Assembly: GCA_963727495.1 (NCBI GenBank)
Contig: CAVSGQ010000012.1
Coordinates: 62,001 to 126,000, forward strand
DNA from: Actinophytocola sp963727495
Lineage (GTDB): Bacteria > Actinomycetota > Actinomycetes > Mycobacteriales > Pseudonocardiaceae
Length of the DNA stretch: 64,000 bases
Reading direction: 5' to 3'
Part shown: piece after piece, positions 1-8,242 of the stretch
Layout: every line of letters begins with the position of its first letter
Numbering within the stretch: position 1 is the first letter of the stretch
The notes under the pieces: generated by a model
The model's input: the letters and a program-made list of their open reading frames with translations, nothing else
The model's database searches: none
What the model was told of the DNA's origin: nothing
Made by a program: the position numbers and the translations under genes

Positions 1-203
1 CCGGCTCGCTTGAGCTGGGACTCGACCACCCGTGCCGCCGTCGAGGACGGGACCCTGGCCACCTCGCGCAGCAGCCCGTAGTCCTTGCGGTGCGCCTTGT
101 CGGTGTCGAGGCTCAGCGCCCACCGCAGGACCAGCGCCAGCAGCCCGAGGACCACCAGCGGGAGCAGCAGGGTGTAGTAGCCCACGTCACCATTGTCCGG
201 CAC
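1..203 (-). CDS. membrane protein, N-terminal fragment (runs off the left edge)
   Basis: Only the N-terminal ~67 residues are inside the window. Reading from GTG at 203 (a second in-frame GTG lies at 185), there is one strongly hydrophobic segment, YTLLLPLVVLGLLALVLRWA, followed by a basic, charged stretch containing RKDYGLLREVARV. This fits a small protein anchored by one N-terminal membrane helix with its remainder in the cytoplasm. No domain is recognisable from this part. The start choice is uncertain because neither GTG has a clear ribosome binding site. It reads in the same direction as, and lies just downstream of, the secreted protease, so the two could be co-transcribed. Confidence 0.5.
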   Translation of the reverse strand, partial: MPDNGDVGYYTLLLPLVVLGLLALVLRWALSLDTDKAHRKDYGLLREVARVPSSTAARVVESQLKRA

Positions 204-219
204 CCGCGCCCGAAGGGAA

Positions 220-1104
220 CTACGGAAGCGTGACGAACTGTGCGAGGAACGTGCGCGCCGTCGGCGTGTCGGTCCGGTACGCCACGTTGGTGGCGTAGCA
301 CGGCGTGTCGCCGGTGATCGTCGTCCCGGCGAGCACGAGCCGGCCGCCGAGCTCCGCGAAGTTCGGGCCGCCGGAGTCGCCGTAGCAGGCGCCGCCGTTG
401 CCCTGCGGTGCGGTCATCGCGAGCCGCAGCCACGTCTTGTTCAGCGCGTCGAACGACAGCGGAGCCTTCATCCGCACGCCGCCACCCGGATGGGTCTGCC
501 CGCCCGGCCCGCGCTGCGCCTCCTGCGTGCCGTACCCGGCGACCACGAACGCGGTGTCCTCCAGCGCCCGGTGCCCGATCCGGTCGAGCTGCCCGGCGGC
601 CGGCAGCGCCGCCGGGGTGAACGTCCAGCGCGCGGCCATGGCGGCGGCCGGCACCTCGATCACCGCGATGTCGTGCGCGTCGGCGGAGTTGCCCGGGTAC
701 CCGACCTCGGTGTGCGCGACGCCCTCGGCGCCGACCGCGCTCGCGATCGCCGACGGGTCACCGGGGTGCTGCGCGGCGGCCGCGTCCAGCCCGGCCTGCA
801 CGTCCTGGTCGAGCGAGACGTAGAACCGCACGTTCGGCGGCCAGGTGCTGGGCGCGGTGCAGTGCGCGGCGGTGAGGAACGTGTCGGCGTCGACCATCGT
901 GCCGGAGCACACCCAGTCCACCCGATCGGGTGTCGCCGGGTCGCCGTCGTCGTCCCAGGTGGTCACCAGCGCGCCGACCTCGGTCCGCTCCGGGGCGGGC
1001 GTCGCGTTGTAGGAGTTGATCGCGAGGGCCGGCACGGCACTCGCGACGAGCACCGCCACGGCCACCGCACCGGTGCCGAGCAATGCCTTCGAGGTTGTTC
1101 GCAT
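220..1104 (-). CDS. secreted trypsin-like serine protease (S1 family)
   Basis: An exported endopeptidase of the chymotrypsin/trypsin fold, 294 residues. The start ATG at 1104 is chosen over an upstream one because it is preceded by GAAGGA and opens a clean Sec signal peptide (MRTTSK, then a hydrophobic core ending VPALA, cleavage near residue 28). The catalytic triad is visible: His81 in LTAAHC, Asp145 in AHDIAVIEV, Ser244 in GDSGGP. Cysteines flanking His81 and Ser244 suggest the usual disulfides. It is transcribed away from meaA, sharing a 144-bp promoter region with it. The substrate is unknown; a housekeeping or nutritional extracellular role is only a guess. Confidence 0.9.
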   Translation of the reverse strand: MRTTSKALLGTGAVAVAVLVASAVPALAINSYNATPAPERTEVGALVTTWDDDGDPATPDRVDWVCSGTMVDADTFLTAAHCTAPSTWPPNVRFYVSLDQDVQAGLDAAAAQHPGDPSAIASAVGAEGVAHTEVGYPGNSADAHDIAVIEVPAAAMAARWTFTPAALPAAGQLDRIGHRALEDTAFVVAGYGTQEAQRGPGGQTHPGGGVRMKAPLSFDALNKTWLRLAMTAPQGNGGACYGDSGGPNFAELGGRLVLAGTTITGDTPCYATNVAYRTDTPTARTFLAQFVTLP

Positions 1105-1186
1105 GGAGGTCCTTCTCTCACCCAGCCCCGGGTGCTGCCGGTGCATTCAACCCGGGCTTGTGAGAAAAGGCACCCCTGTGGAAAGG

Positions 1187-1202
1187 GTTACCGGCCAGTA
1201 CC
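1187..1202. promoter_or_regulatory. 16-bp palindromic operator candidate upstream of meaA (site A)
   Basis: The sequence GTTACCGGCCAGTACC is an imperfect palindrome 46 bp upstream of the meaA start. It matches three other sites in the window (11052, 20281, 32950) with consensus GTTACYGGCMRGTARC. The other sites precede a 3-hydroxyacyl-CoA dehydrogenase, ccr and a marR gene. A shared regulator is inferred from position and sequence similarity only. Confidence 0.55.
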
Positions 1203-1248
1203 CTCAGTAGACCAGTGCGTCCGCGCCCGGCCAGACCGGAGGTGTCCG

Positions 1249-3276
1249 ATGCCGTATCCGACCGACGACGAGCGGGACCGGCCGTGGGTGATGCGCACCT
1301 ACGCGGGGCATTCCTCGGCCGCGGCGTCGAACCGGCTCTACCGGCGCAACCTGGCGAAGGGGCAGACCGGTCTCTCGGTCGCGTTCGACCTGCCGACGCA
1401 GACCGGCTACGACCCCGACCACGTGCTCTCCCGCGGCGAGGTCGGCAAGGTCGGCGTCCCGGTCGGGCACATCGGCGACATGCGCCAGCTCTTCGACGGC
1501 ATCCCGCTGGCCGGGGCCAACACCTCGATGACCATCAACGCCACCGCGATGTGGCTGTTCGCCCTCTACGTCTCGCTGGCCCAGGAGCAGGCCGAGGAGC
1601 AGGGCGCCGACTGGCACGAGGTCGTCGCGAAGCTCGCCGGCACCACGCAGAACGACATCATCAAGGAGTACCTCTCCCGCGGCACCTACGTCTTCCCGCC
1701 CGGGCCGAGCCTGCGCCTGATCACCGACATGGTGGCCTGGACGGTCGCCAACGTGCCGCAGGTGGAACCCCACCAACATCTGCAGCTACCACCTCCAGGA
1801 GGCCGGCGCCACGCCGGTGCAGGAGGTGGCCTACGCCATGTGCACGGCCATCGCCGTGCTGGACGCCGTCCGCGACTCCGGGCAGGTGCCGCCGGACAGG
1901 ATGGGCGACGTCGTGGCCCGCATCTCCTTCTTCGTCAACGCCGGCGTGCGGTTCGTCGAGGAGATGTGCAAGATGCGCGCGTTCGCCCAGCTGTGGGACG
2001 AGGTCACCCGCGACCGCTACGGGGTGGCCGACCCGAAGCACCGCCGGTTCCGCTACGGCGTGCAGGTCAACTCGCTCGGGCTGACCGAGGCACAGCCGGA
2101 GAACAACGTCCAGCGCATCGTGCTGGAGATGCTGGCCGTCTCGCTCTCGCGGCGCGCGCGTGCCCGGGCGATCCAGCTGCCGGCGTGGAACGAGGCGCTC
2201 GGCCTGCCCCGCCCGTGGGACCAGCAGTGGGCGCTGCGCATGCAGCAGGTGCTCGCCTACGAGACGGACCTGCTGGAGTACGAGGACATCTTCGACGGCT
2301 CGCCCGTGATCGAGTCCAAGGTGGACGAGATCGTGACCGGCGCCAGGGCGGAGATCGACCGCGTGCTGGAGATGGGTGGCGCGGTCGCCGCGGTGGAGAG
2401 CGGCTACATGAAGACCGAGCTCGTCGCGTCGCTCGCGGAGCGGCGGCGGCGGATCGAGGCCGGCGAGGAGATCGTCGTCGGCGTGAACCGGTTCGACACC
2501 ACCGAGCCCGGCCCGCTCGTCGGGCGAGGGCATCATCGAGACGATCGAGCCGGAGGTCGAGCAGGAGGCGATCGAGGCGATCCGGACGTGGCGCGCGCAG
2601 CGCAACGAGTCCGAGGTGGACAAGGCGCTGGAGCTGCTGACGTCCGCGGCGCGCACCGACGCGAACCTCATGGACGCCACGCTCCAGTGCGCCCGGGCCG
2701 GCGTGACGACGGGGGAGTGGGCCGGCGCGCTGCGCGAGGTGTTCGGCGAGTACCGGGCACCGACCGGGGTGTCCGGCGCGTCGGCGTCGGGAGAGGCCTC
2801 CGGCTGAGCTCGCCGCCGTCCGCGACCGGGTCCGGGCGACCGGCGAGGCGCTCGGCGGCCGGCTGCGGATGCTGGTCGGCAAGCCCGGCCTCGACGGCCA
2901 CTCCAACGGCGCCGAGCAGATCGCCGTGCGTGCCCGCGACGTCGGCTTCGAGGTCGTCTACCAGGGGATCCGGCTCACCCCGGAGCAGATCGTGGCGGCC
3001 GCCGTGCAGGAGGGCGTGCACGTCGTGGGCCTGTCCATCCTGTCCGGTTCGCACCTCGCGGTCGTGCCGGAGGTGGTCGACGGGCTGCGCGCGGCCGGCG
3101 CCGACGACGTGCCGGTGGTGGTCGGCGGCATCGTGCCGCCACGGGACGCCGAGGTCCTGCGCGAGCGGGGTGTCGCTAGGGTGTTCACGCCCAAGGACTA
3201 CGGGCTGACCGCGATCATGAACGAGATCGTGGACGTCGTCCGGGAGGCGAACGGGATCTCCACCACACCGGAGTGA
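1249..3276 (+). pseudogene. meaA: ethylmalonyl-CoA mutase MeaA (Ecm), three frameshifts
   Basis: A coenzyme-B12-dependent mutase converting (2R)-ethylmalonyl-CoA to methylsuccinyl-CoA in the ethylmalonyl-CoA pathway. The catalytic barrel reads MRTYAGHS, KGQTGLSVAFDLPTQTGYD, GTTQNDIIKEYLSRGT. It then needs one base removed near 1762 (CAG-g-TGGAACCCC) to continue WNPTNICSYHLQEAGATP, another near 2518 to enter SGEGIIETIEPEVEQ, and another near 2802 to reach the B12-binding domain (KPGLDGHSNGAEQIA, LSILSGSH, GGIVPP). With these three corrected the product is about 674 residues, the usual MeaA length, with mutase and B12 domains in one chain, unlike two-subunit isobutyryl-CoA mutase. All three are single-base gains outside homopolymers, and nothing else is degraded, so sequence error is likelier than decay. 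An SBP gene starts 3 bp after its stop. Confidence 0.85.
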
Positions 3277-3279
3277 GCC

Positions 3280-4170
3280 ATGGCCTGGACGCGGCGCCAG
3301 TTCCTTTACCGCACAACGGTTCTGGGTGCCGCGACAGCCGCCGGCTGCTCGTCGCGCGTGGGCGGCTCGCCGCGTCCGGACCCGGCCGCGCACCCGGTCA
3401 CCGAGACGCCGAGCTCCGCCGCGCCGGCCGCGGTCGTCACCGTCGCGGTCCTGAACTACCAGCCCTACACCCAGGAGGACGGCGGCGAGATCACCGGGCC
3501 GGTGCCGGAGGTGGCCCGCGAGGTGCTCGGCCGGCTCGGCGTGTCCAGCACCAAGATCGTGCTCCTGCGCGAGGAGGCCCAGGTCCTCGCCGGTATCGCC
3601 GCCGGGAGCTTCGACATGGTCGGCGGCCTGGCGGTCCGGCCGGACCTGTGCCGGAACCTGAGCTTCTCGATCCCCGACTACGTGTCCGGGACCGCGCTGA
3701 TCGTGCCGGCCGGCAACCCCCGGGGCCTGAGCACCTACGACGACGTGAAGGCCGGGAACGCCAAGGTCGCGGTGATGACGAACCTGCCCGAGCAGCAGGA
3801 CGCCGCCGCGGCCGGCGTGCCCGCGGCGAACATCGTCCCGGTCCCGGTGCCCGACCAGCTGATGACCGCGGTGCGCGACGGCCGGGCGGACTGCGCGGCG
3901 TTCGACGACATCAGCTCGCGGGAGCTGGTCAAGTCCTTCGGCGGCGCGGTGACCACGGCCAAGCCGTTCCCGCCACCCGAGCGGTTACCGTTGGTGGGCG
4001 CGTACGCGTTCCCGACGGGCGCGGACGACCTGCTCACCTCGTTCAACAATCGGCTGCGCGACCTGCACGAGAGCGGTGACTGGATGCAGCTCGTCGCGCC
4101 CTTCGGGCTGACCGAGGACAACGTCCCGCCACCCGACCTGACCACGGAAAAGGCGTGCGCCGGCGGGTGA
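3280..4170 (+). CDS. Tat-exported lipoprotein solute-binding protein (amino-acid/ectoine ABC type)
   Basis: A 296-residue periplasmic-type binding protein (SBP_bac_3 fold) anchored as a lipoprotein. The N terminus has a twin-arginine signal (TRRQFLY) and a lipobox (TAAGC). The body shows family landmarks: LNYQPYTQEDGGEITGPVPE near residue 67, AAGSFDMVGGLAVRPDLC, then a C-terminal FGLTEDNVPPPDLTTEKAC that closely parallels the end of the EhuB-like protein encoded next. It starts 3 bp after the meaA stop, so coupled expression with meaA is plausible. It looks like a duplicated, diverged receptor for the ehuBCDA-type transporter downstream. The ligand cannot be read from sequence. Confidence 0.8.
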   Translation: MAWTRRQFLYRTTVLGAATAAGCSSRVGGSPRPDPAAHPVTETPSSAAPAAVVTVAVLNYQPYTQEDGGEITGPVPEVAREVLGRLGVSSTKIVLLREEAQVLAGIAAGSFDMVGGLAVRPDLCRNLSFSIPDYVSGTALIVPAGNPRGLSTYDDVKAGNAKVAVMTNLPEQQDAAAAGVPAANIVPVPVPDQLMTAVRDGRADCAAFDDISSRELVKSFGGAVTTAKPFPPPERLPLVGAYAFPTGADDLLTSFNNRLRDLHESGDWMQLVAPFGLTEDNVPPPDLTTEKACAGG

Positions 4171-4257
4171 GGGGATGCGCAGTGCGGTGGCCCTGTCGCG
4201 GGCAGTCGGCCTAGGTATCGGTTTGCTAACGGCACGACGTTGATCTTTCGTGCACCT

Positions 4258-4286
4258 TTGACCGGGTCAGACGATGCCCCTACGTT
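4258..4286 (+). promoter_or_regulatory. sigma-70-type promoter for the ehuBCDA-type operon
   Basis: TTGACC at 4258-4263 and TACGTT at 4281-4286 are separated by exactly 17 bp. They lie in the 173-bp gap between the first binding-protein gene and ehuB. The TSS would fall near 4293, about 50 bp before the ehuB ATG. Pattern match only. Confidence 0.5.
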
Positions 4287-4343
4287 CGGTGGTCACCAAG
4301 GGATGCTTACCGTGAGCGTGGGTACGAAAAGGACTGGCGAACG

Positions 4344-5242
4344 ATGGCGACGGAAAGTTGGACACGGCGGGACTTCTTCAGGCTGAGCGCGGTGACGGGT
4401 GTGGTCGCCGTCGGCGGCTCGGCCCTGCTCGCCGGTTGCTCGGAGGTGCCCGACGCGAGTAAGGGCGGCACCCTGCAGAAGATCAAGGACGCGGGCTCGA
4501 TCAAGGTCGGCATCGCCGGCGAGGTGCCCTACGGGTACACCGACAACGGCGAGGTCACCGGCGAGGCACCGGAGGTCGCGAAGGCGGTCTTCAAGGCCCT
4601 CGGCGTGAACAAGGTCGAGGCCACCCAGGTCGAGTTCGGCCAGCTGATCCAGGCGCTGAACGCCGGCCAGTACGACATGGTCGCGGCCGGCATGGCGATC
4701 CTGCCCGACCGGTGCAAGAACGCGCAGTTCTCCGCGGTCGACTACGTCACGCCGACGGCGTTCCTGGTGCCCAAGGGCAACCCGAAGGGCATCAACAACT
4801 TCGACGACCTCAAGGCGAAGGGCGAGACGATCGCCGTGCTGTCCGGCACGGTCGAGCAGGCCGTCGCCGAGTCGATCGGCATCCCGAAGGACAAGATCCA
4901 GCCCTACGACGGCCAGCCGGAGCTGTTCCAGGCGCTGCTGAACAAGCGCGCCTACGCCGGTGCGCTGACCGACATCTCGCTGCGCAAGCTGCTGGAGGAC
5001 AACCCGGACGCGCCGCTGGAGGTCACCGACGGCTTCGTGCCGAAGGTGGACGGCAAGGACCAGATCCAGGCGGGCGGCTTCGTGTTCCGCAAGTCGGATC
5101 CGATCTCGTCGACGCGTTCAACACCGAGCTCAAGAAGATCCAGGACAACGGCGAGTGGTTGAAGATCGTCAAGCCGTTCGGGTTCACCGAGGACAACCAG
5201 GTGCCCGACGGTGTGACCACCGACCAGCTCTGCGAGGGCTAG
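4344..5242 (+). pseudogene. ehuB: ectoine/hydroxyectoine-type ABC transporter binding protein EhuB, one frameshift
   Basis: Solute-binding lipoprotein of a polar amino-acid/ectoine importer. It has a Tat motif (TRRDFFR) and lipobox (LLAGC), then the SBP_bac_3 body with GEVPYGYTDNGEVTGEAPE, GQYDMVAAGMAILPDRC and VPKGNPKGINNFDDLKAKG. The frame is lost near 5100: GFVFRKSD is followed by a -1 shift, after which DLVDAFNTELKKIQ and FGFTEDNQVPDGVTTDQLC complete the domain. Restoring one missing G (GGATCC-g-GATCTC) gives a 299-residue protein of normal length. Sequence error is the simplest explanation. The ligand assignment rests on the EhuA/EhuB-like sequences; no ectoine catabolic genes are nearby, so the substrate is open. 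Confidence 0.75.
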
Positions 5243-5255
5243 CAGGCACCGGGAG

Positions 5256-5994
5256 ATGTTCGACAACCTGCCGCTGTTCGTCGAGACGATCCTCGACGGG
5301 CTGGCGCTGACGGTCGAGGCGACGCTCGGCGGCATCGCGATCGCCGCCGTGCTCTCCTTCGTCTTCGGGCTGGCGATGCTCTCGCGCTCGCGGACGATCC
5401 GGGTGATCGCGCGGATCTACGTCGAGGTGTGGCGCGGCACGTCCGAGGTGGTCCAGCTGTTCTGGATCTACTTCGTGCTGCCGATCCTGGTCGGCTACCA
5501 GGTCGTCCCGCTGGCCGCGGGCATCGTCGTGCTCGGGCTGAACTTCGGCGCGTACGGCGCCGAGATCGTCCGCGGCGCCATCCAGTCGGTGCCGAAGGCC
5601 CAGTACGAGGGCGCGATCGCGCTGAGCCTTATCCCCGGTCCAGCGCATGCGACGGGTGATCATCCCGCAGGCGCTGGTGGAGATGGTGCCGCCGTTCAAC
5701 AACCTGTTCATCCAGCTGCTCAAGGGCAGCGCCCTGCTGACGATGATCACCGTGCACGAGATGACCCACCAGGCGCGCAACGTTCTGGTGATCAAGTTCA
5801 TCTCGCAGGCGTGGCTGATCTGGCTCATCCTGCTGGTGTTCTACCTGATCCTGGCGGTCCTGATCACCTTCGGGATGAAGTTCCTCGAGCGCGGGGCGGG
5901 CCGGATCGTCGGCCGGGGCCCGAGCCAGGCAGCCCGCGACCGCGGCCTGCAGATCGCCGCCGAGGCCGCCGCCGGGCGCGGGAGGACGCCGTGA
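5256..5994 (+). pseudogene. ehuC: ABC transporter permease EhuC, one frameshift
   Basis: Inner-membrane permease of the HisM/GlnP type. ATG at 5256 follows CGGGAG. The first part reads ETILDGLALTVEATLGG, then VVQLFWIYFVLPILVG and FGAYGAEIVRGAIQSVPKAQ. The frame breaks near 5631, where CTT-a-TCCCCGGTCCAG carries one extra base. In the next frame RMRRVIIPQALVEMVPPFNN gives the cytoplasmic EAA-type loop that contacts the ATPase, followed by the last membrane helices. Removing the base gives about 245 residues, normal for this family. The stop overlaps the ehuD start as GTGA. One uninterrupted frame runs from here into ehuD, but its middle third is out-of-frame translation and not a true fusion. 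Confidence 0.78.
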
Positions 5995-6653
5995 ACTGGG
6001 ACTGGGACTACGCCCGGGACGTGTTCCCCGAGATCGCGGGCAAAGGCCTGCTGGTCACCCTCGAGGCGACCGTGCTCGGCTCGATCGTCGCGTACGCGCT
6101 CGGGCTGGTCCTCGCGCTGCTGCGCCGGTCGAACATCGCCGCGGTGCGGTGGGTCGTGTGGGGGATCATCGAGTTCATCCGCAGCACGCCGCTGATCGTG
6201 CAGATCTTCTTCATGTTCTTCGTCCTGCCGGACATCGGACTGAAGTTCGGCCCGCTGACCACCGGTGTCATCGCGATCGGCCTGCACTACGCGACCTACA
6301 CCGCCGAGGTGTACCGAGCCGGCATCGAGGCCGTGCCGGTCGGCCAGTGGGAGGCGGCGACCGCGCTCAGCCTGCCGCGGGCGTGGACGTGGACCAAGGT
6401 GATCCTCCCGCAGGCGATCCCGCGGGTGCTGCCCGCGCTGGGCAACTACACGATCTCGCTGCTCAAGGAGACGCCGCTGCTGCTGACGATCGGTGTGCTG
6501 GACATGGTGGGCGCGGCCTACCAGGCCGGCTCGCGGGCCTTCCGCTTCATCGAGCCGATCACCATCGCCGGCGTCCTGTTCCTCGTGGTGAGCTACTCAG
6601 CCTCGCTACTCGTCCGATGGTTGGAGCGCCGTGTCGCAACAGCACCACGATGA
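5991..6653 (+). CDS. ehuD: ABC transporter permease EhuD
   Basis: Second permease subunit of the importer, 220 residues from GTG at 5991, sharing a 4-bp GTGA overlap with ehuC. It begins VNWDWDYARDVFPEIAGKG, typical of this family, and carries about five hydrophobic segments. The EAA-type loop is clear (AGIEAVPVGQWEAATAL...PQAIPRVLPALGNY), which docks the ATPase. It pairs with EhuC to form the membrane channel. The stop lies 23 bp inside the ehuA start, indicating tight translational coupling of the operon. Confidence 0.88.
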   Translation: MNWDWDYARDVFPEIAGKGLLVTLEATVLGSIVAYALGLVLALLRRSNIAAVRWVVWGIIEFIRSTPLIVQIFFMFFVLPDIGLKFGPLTTGVIAIGLHYATYTAEVYRAGIEAVPVGQWEAATALSLPRAWTWTKVILPQAIPRVLPALGNYTISLLKETPLLLTIGVLDMVGAAYQAGSRAFRFIEPITIAGVLFLVVSYSASLLVRWLERRVATAPR

Positions 6654-7434
6654 GGCCGCTGCCGGCCTCATGATCCAGTTCGATGGCGTCGACAAGCGCT
6701 TCGGCAGCAACGTCGTGCTCGACGAGCTGAACATCGGCGTCAAGCCGGGGGAGTTCGTCACGCTGATCGGGCCGAGCGGCTCGGGCAAGACGACGATCCT
6801 GCGGCTGCTGATGACCCTCGAACAGGTCAGCGGCGGCAGGATCTACGTCGACGGCGAGTGCCTGTCGCACATGCGGCGCGGCGACCGGATGGTGCCGGCC
6901 GACGACAAGCACCAGCGGGTCGTGCGCAAGCGGATCGGCATGGTGTTCCAGCAGTTCAACCTGTTCCCCAACATGAAGGTGCTGCAGAACATCACCGAGG
7001 CGCCGGTCCGGGTGCTCGGCCTGTCCCGGGCCGAGGCCGACGAGCGGGCTCGCGAGCTGCTCGACCTGGTGGGCCTGGGCGAGAAGGTCGACGCGCACCC
7101 GTCGCAGCTCTCCGGCGGCCAGCAGCAGCGGGTGGCGATCGCCCGCGCGCTCGCGATGCGCCCGGACGTGCTGCTGCTCGACGAGGTGACCTCCGCGCTC
7201 GACCCCGAGCTGGTCGCCGGCGTGCTGGCGCTGCTCAGGGACATCGCGGAGACCACGGACATCACGTTCCTGTGCGTGACGCACGAGATGAACTTCGCCC
7301 GGGACGTGTCCGACCGGGTGCTGATGTTCGACCACGGCCAGATCGTCGAGGACGCGTCGCCGGACAAGCTGTTCACCGAGCCCGACCACGAGCGGACCCG
7401 CACGTTCCTGCAGGCGGTGCTCGACCGGGGATAG
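6631..7434 (+). CDS. ehuA: ABC transporter ATP-binding protein EhuA
   Basis: Cytoplasmic ATPase energising the EhuCD permease, 267 residues from GTG at 6631. Walker A is GPSGSGKTT (residues ~49-57), the Q-loop is MVFQQFNLFPNMKVL, the signature is LSGGQQQR, Walker B is VLLLDEVTSALD, and the switch His is in CVTHEMNFA. The insertion RGDRMVPADDKHQRVVRKR before the Q-loop is a hallmark shared with ectoine/hydroxyectoine EhuA proteins and is the main reason for the name. The D-loop and H-loop are intact, so this subunit should be active. Confidence 0.88.
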   Translation: MSQQHHDEAAAGLMIQFDGVDKRFGSNVVLDELNIGVKPGEFVTLIGPSGSGKTTILRLLMTLEQVSGGRIYVDGECLSHMRRGDRMVPADDKHQRVVRKRIGMVFQQFNLFPNMKVLQNITEAPVRVLGLSRAEADERARELLDLVGLGEKVDAHPSQLSGGQQQRVAIARALAMRPDVLLLDEVTSALDPELVAGVLALLRDIAETTDITFLCVTHEMNFARDVSDRVLMFDHGQIVEDASPDKLFTEPDHERTRTFLQAVLDRG

Positions 7435-7443
7435 CCTGACGGT

Positions 7444-8211
7444 ATGTACGAGCACCTGCTGGTCAAGACCGACGGGGACACGGTCCGGATCACCATGAAC
7501 CGGCCGGCGCGGCGCAACTCGCTGACGTTCGAGCACCTCGGCGAGCTGCTGGCGGCGTTCCGGGCCGCGGGCTCCTCGGACGCGACCGGTGTGGTGCTGG
7601 CCGGGGACGGCCCGGTGTTCTCCGCCGGCCACGACTTCCGCGACGTGGCGTCGAGGGACCTGGCCGGCGTGCGCGAGCTGCTGCGGCTGTGCACGGAGCT
7701 GATGGGCACGATCCAGTCGGTCCCGCAGGTGGTGGTCGCGCGGGTGCACGGCCTGGCGACCGCGGCCGGATGCCAGCTGGTGGCCTCCTGCGACCTGGCC
7801 GTCGCATCGGAGTCGGCCGGCTTCGCGCTGCCCGGCGGCAAGGGCGGCTGGTTCTGCCACACGCCCGCGGTGCCGGTCGCGCGGTCGGTGGGCCGCAAGC
7901 GACTGATGGAGATGGTGCTCACCGGCGACACGATCGACGCCGCCACGGCGCTGGACTGGGGCCTGGTGAACCGCGTGGTGCCCGGCGAGGCCCTCGACGC
8001 CGAGGTGGACGCGCTGCTCGCCCGGGCGACGCGGGGCAGCCGGGCCAGCAAGGCGATCGGCAAGCAGACCGTCTACGCCCAGCTGGACCGCCCGGAGGCG
8101 GACGCCTACGCCGTCGCGCTGGAGGTCATGGCGTCGGCCTCTCAGCTGCCGGGGGCCCGCGAGGGCATGGCCGCGTTCCTGGAGAAGCGCGCGCCGGAGT
8201 GGCCCGACTGA
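7444..8211 (+). CDS. enoyl-CoA hydratase/isomerase family protein
   Basis: A 255-residue crotonase-fold protein starting 9 bp after ehuA. The oxyanion-hole segment FSAGHDFRDVA follows the first beta strand set and VHGLATAAGCQLVASCDLA gives the second. The HDF form of the first motif resembles the ECHDC3-like subgroup and not the AGADI form of classic short-chain hydratases. The usual first catalytic Glu position holds Gln in AAGCQLVAS, and the second, in the PGGKGG loop, is also not Glu. Hydration of crotonyl-CoA is therefore doubtful and another CoA-substrate reaction is possible. The classic crotonase of the window is at 59950. Confidence 0.8.
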   Translation: MYEHLLVKTDGDTVRITMNRPARRNSLTFEHLGELLAAFRAAGSSDATGVVLAGDGPVFSAGHDFRDVASRDLAGVRELLRLCTELMGTIQSVPQVVVARVHGLATAAGCQLVASCDLAVASESAGFALPGGKGGWFCHTPAVPVARSVGRKRLMEMVLTGDTIDAATALDWGLVNRVVPGEALDAEVDALLARATRGSRASKAIGKQTVYAQLDRPEADAYAVALEVMASASQLPGAREGMAAFLEKRAPEWPD

Positions 8212-8242
8212 CCCGGCCGCCGCGTCCACTAGCCTGCTTCGC

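Noticed and set aside
193..2640. An 815-codon plus-strand frame running from inside the protease gene through the first part of meaA
   Set aside because: Only its stretch from 1249 to about 1760 is real protein (the MeaA N terminus). The upstream part is antisense to the protease and the downstream part is out-of-frame translation caused by the first extra base.
1249..3276. Methylmalonyl-CoA mutase (MutA/MutB) or isobutyryl-CoA mutase
   Set aside because: Mutase and B12-binding domains are in one ~674-residue chain, and the sequence follows MeaA/Ecm closely (RTYAGHS, KGQTGLSVAFDLPTQTGYD); ccr in the same window supports Ecm.
1700..5700. Programmed ribosomal frameshifting in meaA, ehuB and ehuC
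   Set aside because: Five shifts in both directions at unrelated sequences with no slippery heptamer or conserved downstream structure; orthologues encode these proteins in one frame.
5256..6653. A single frame that looks like an EhuC-EhuD fusion permease
   Set aside because: Between about 5631 and 5990 the frame shows no membrane-protein character, while another frame there encodes the missing EhuC end with its own stop. The apparent fusion is produced by one extra base.
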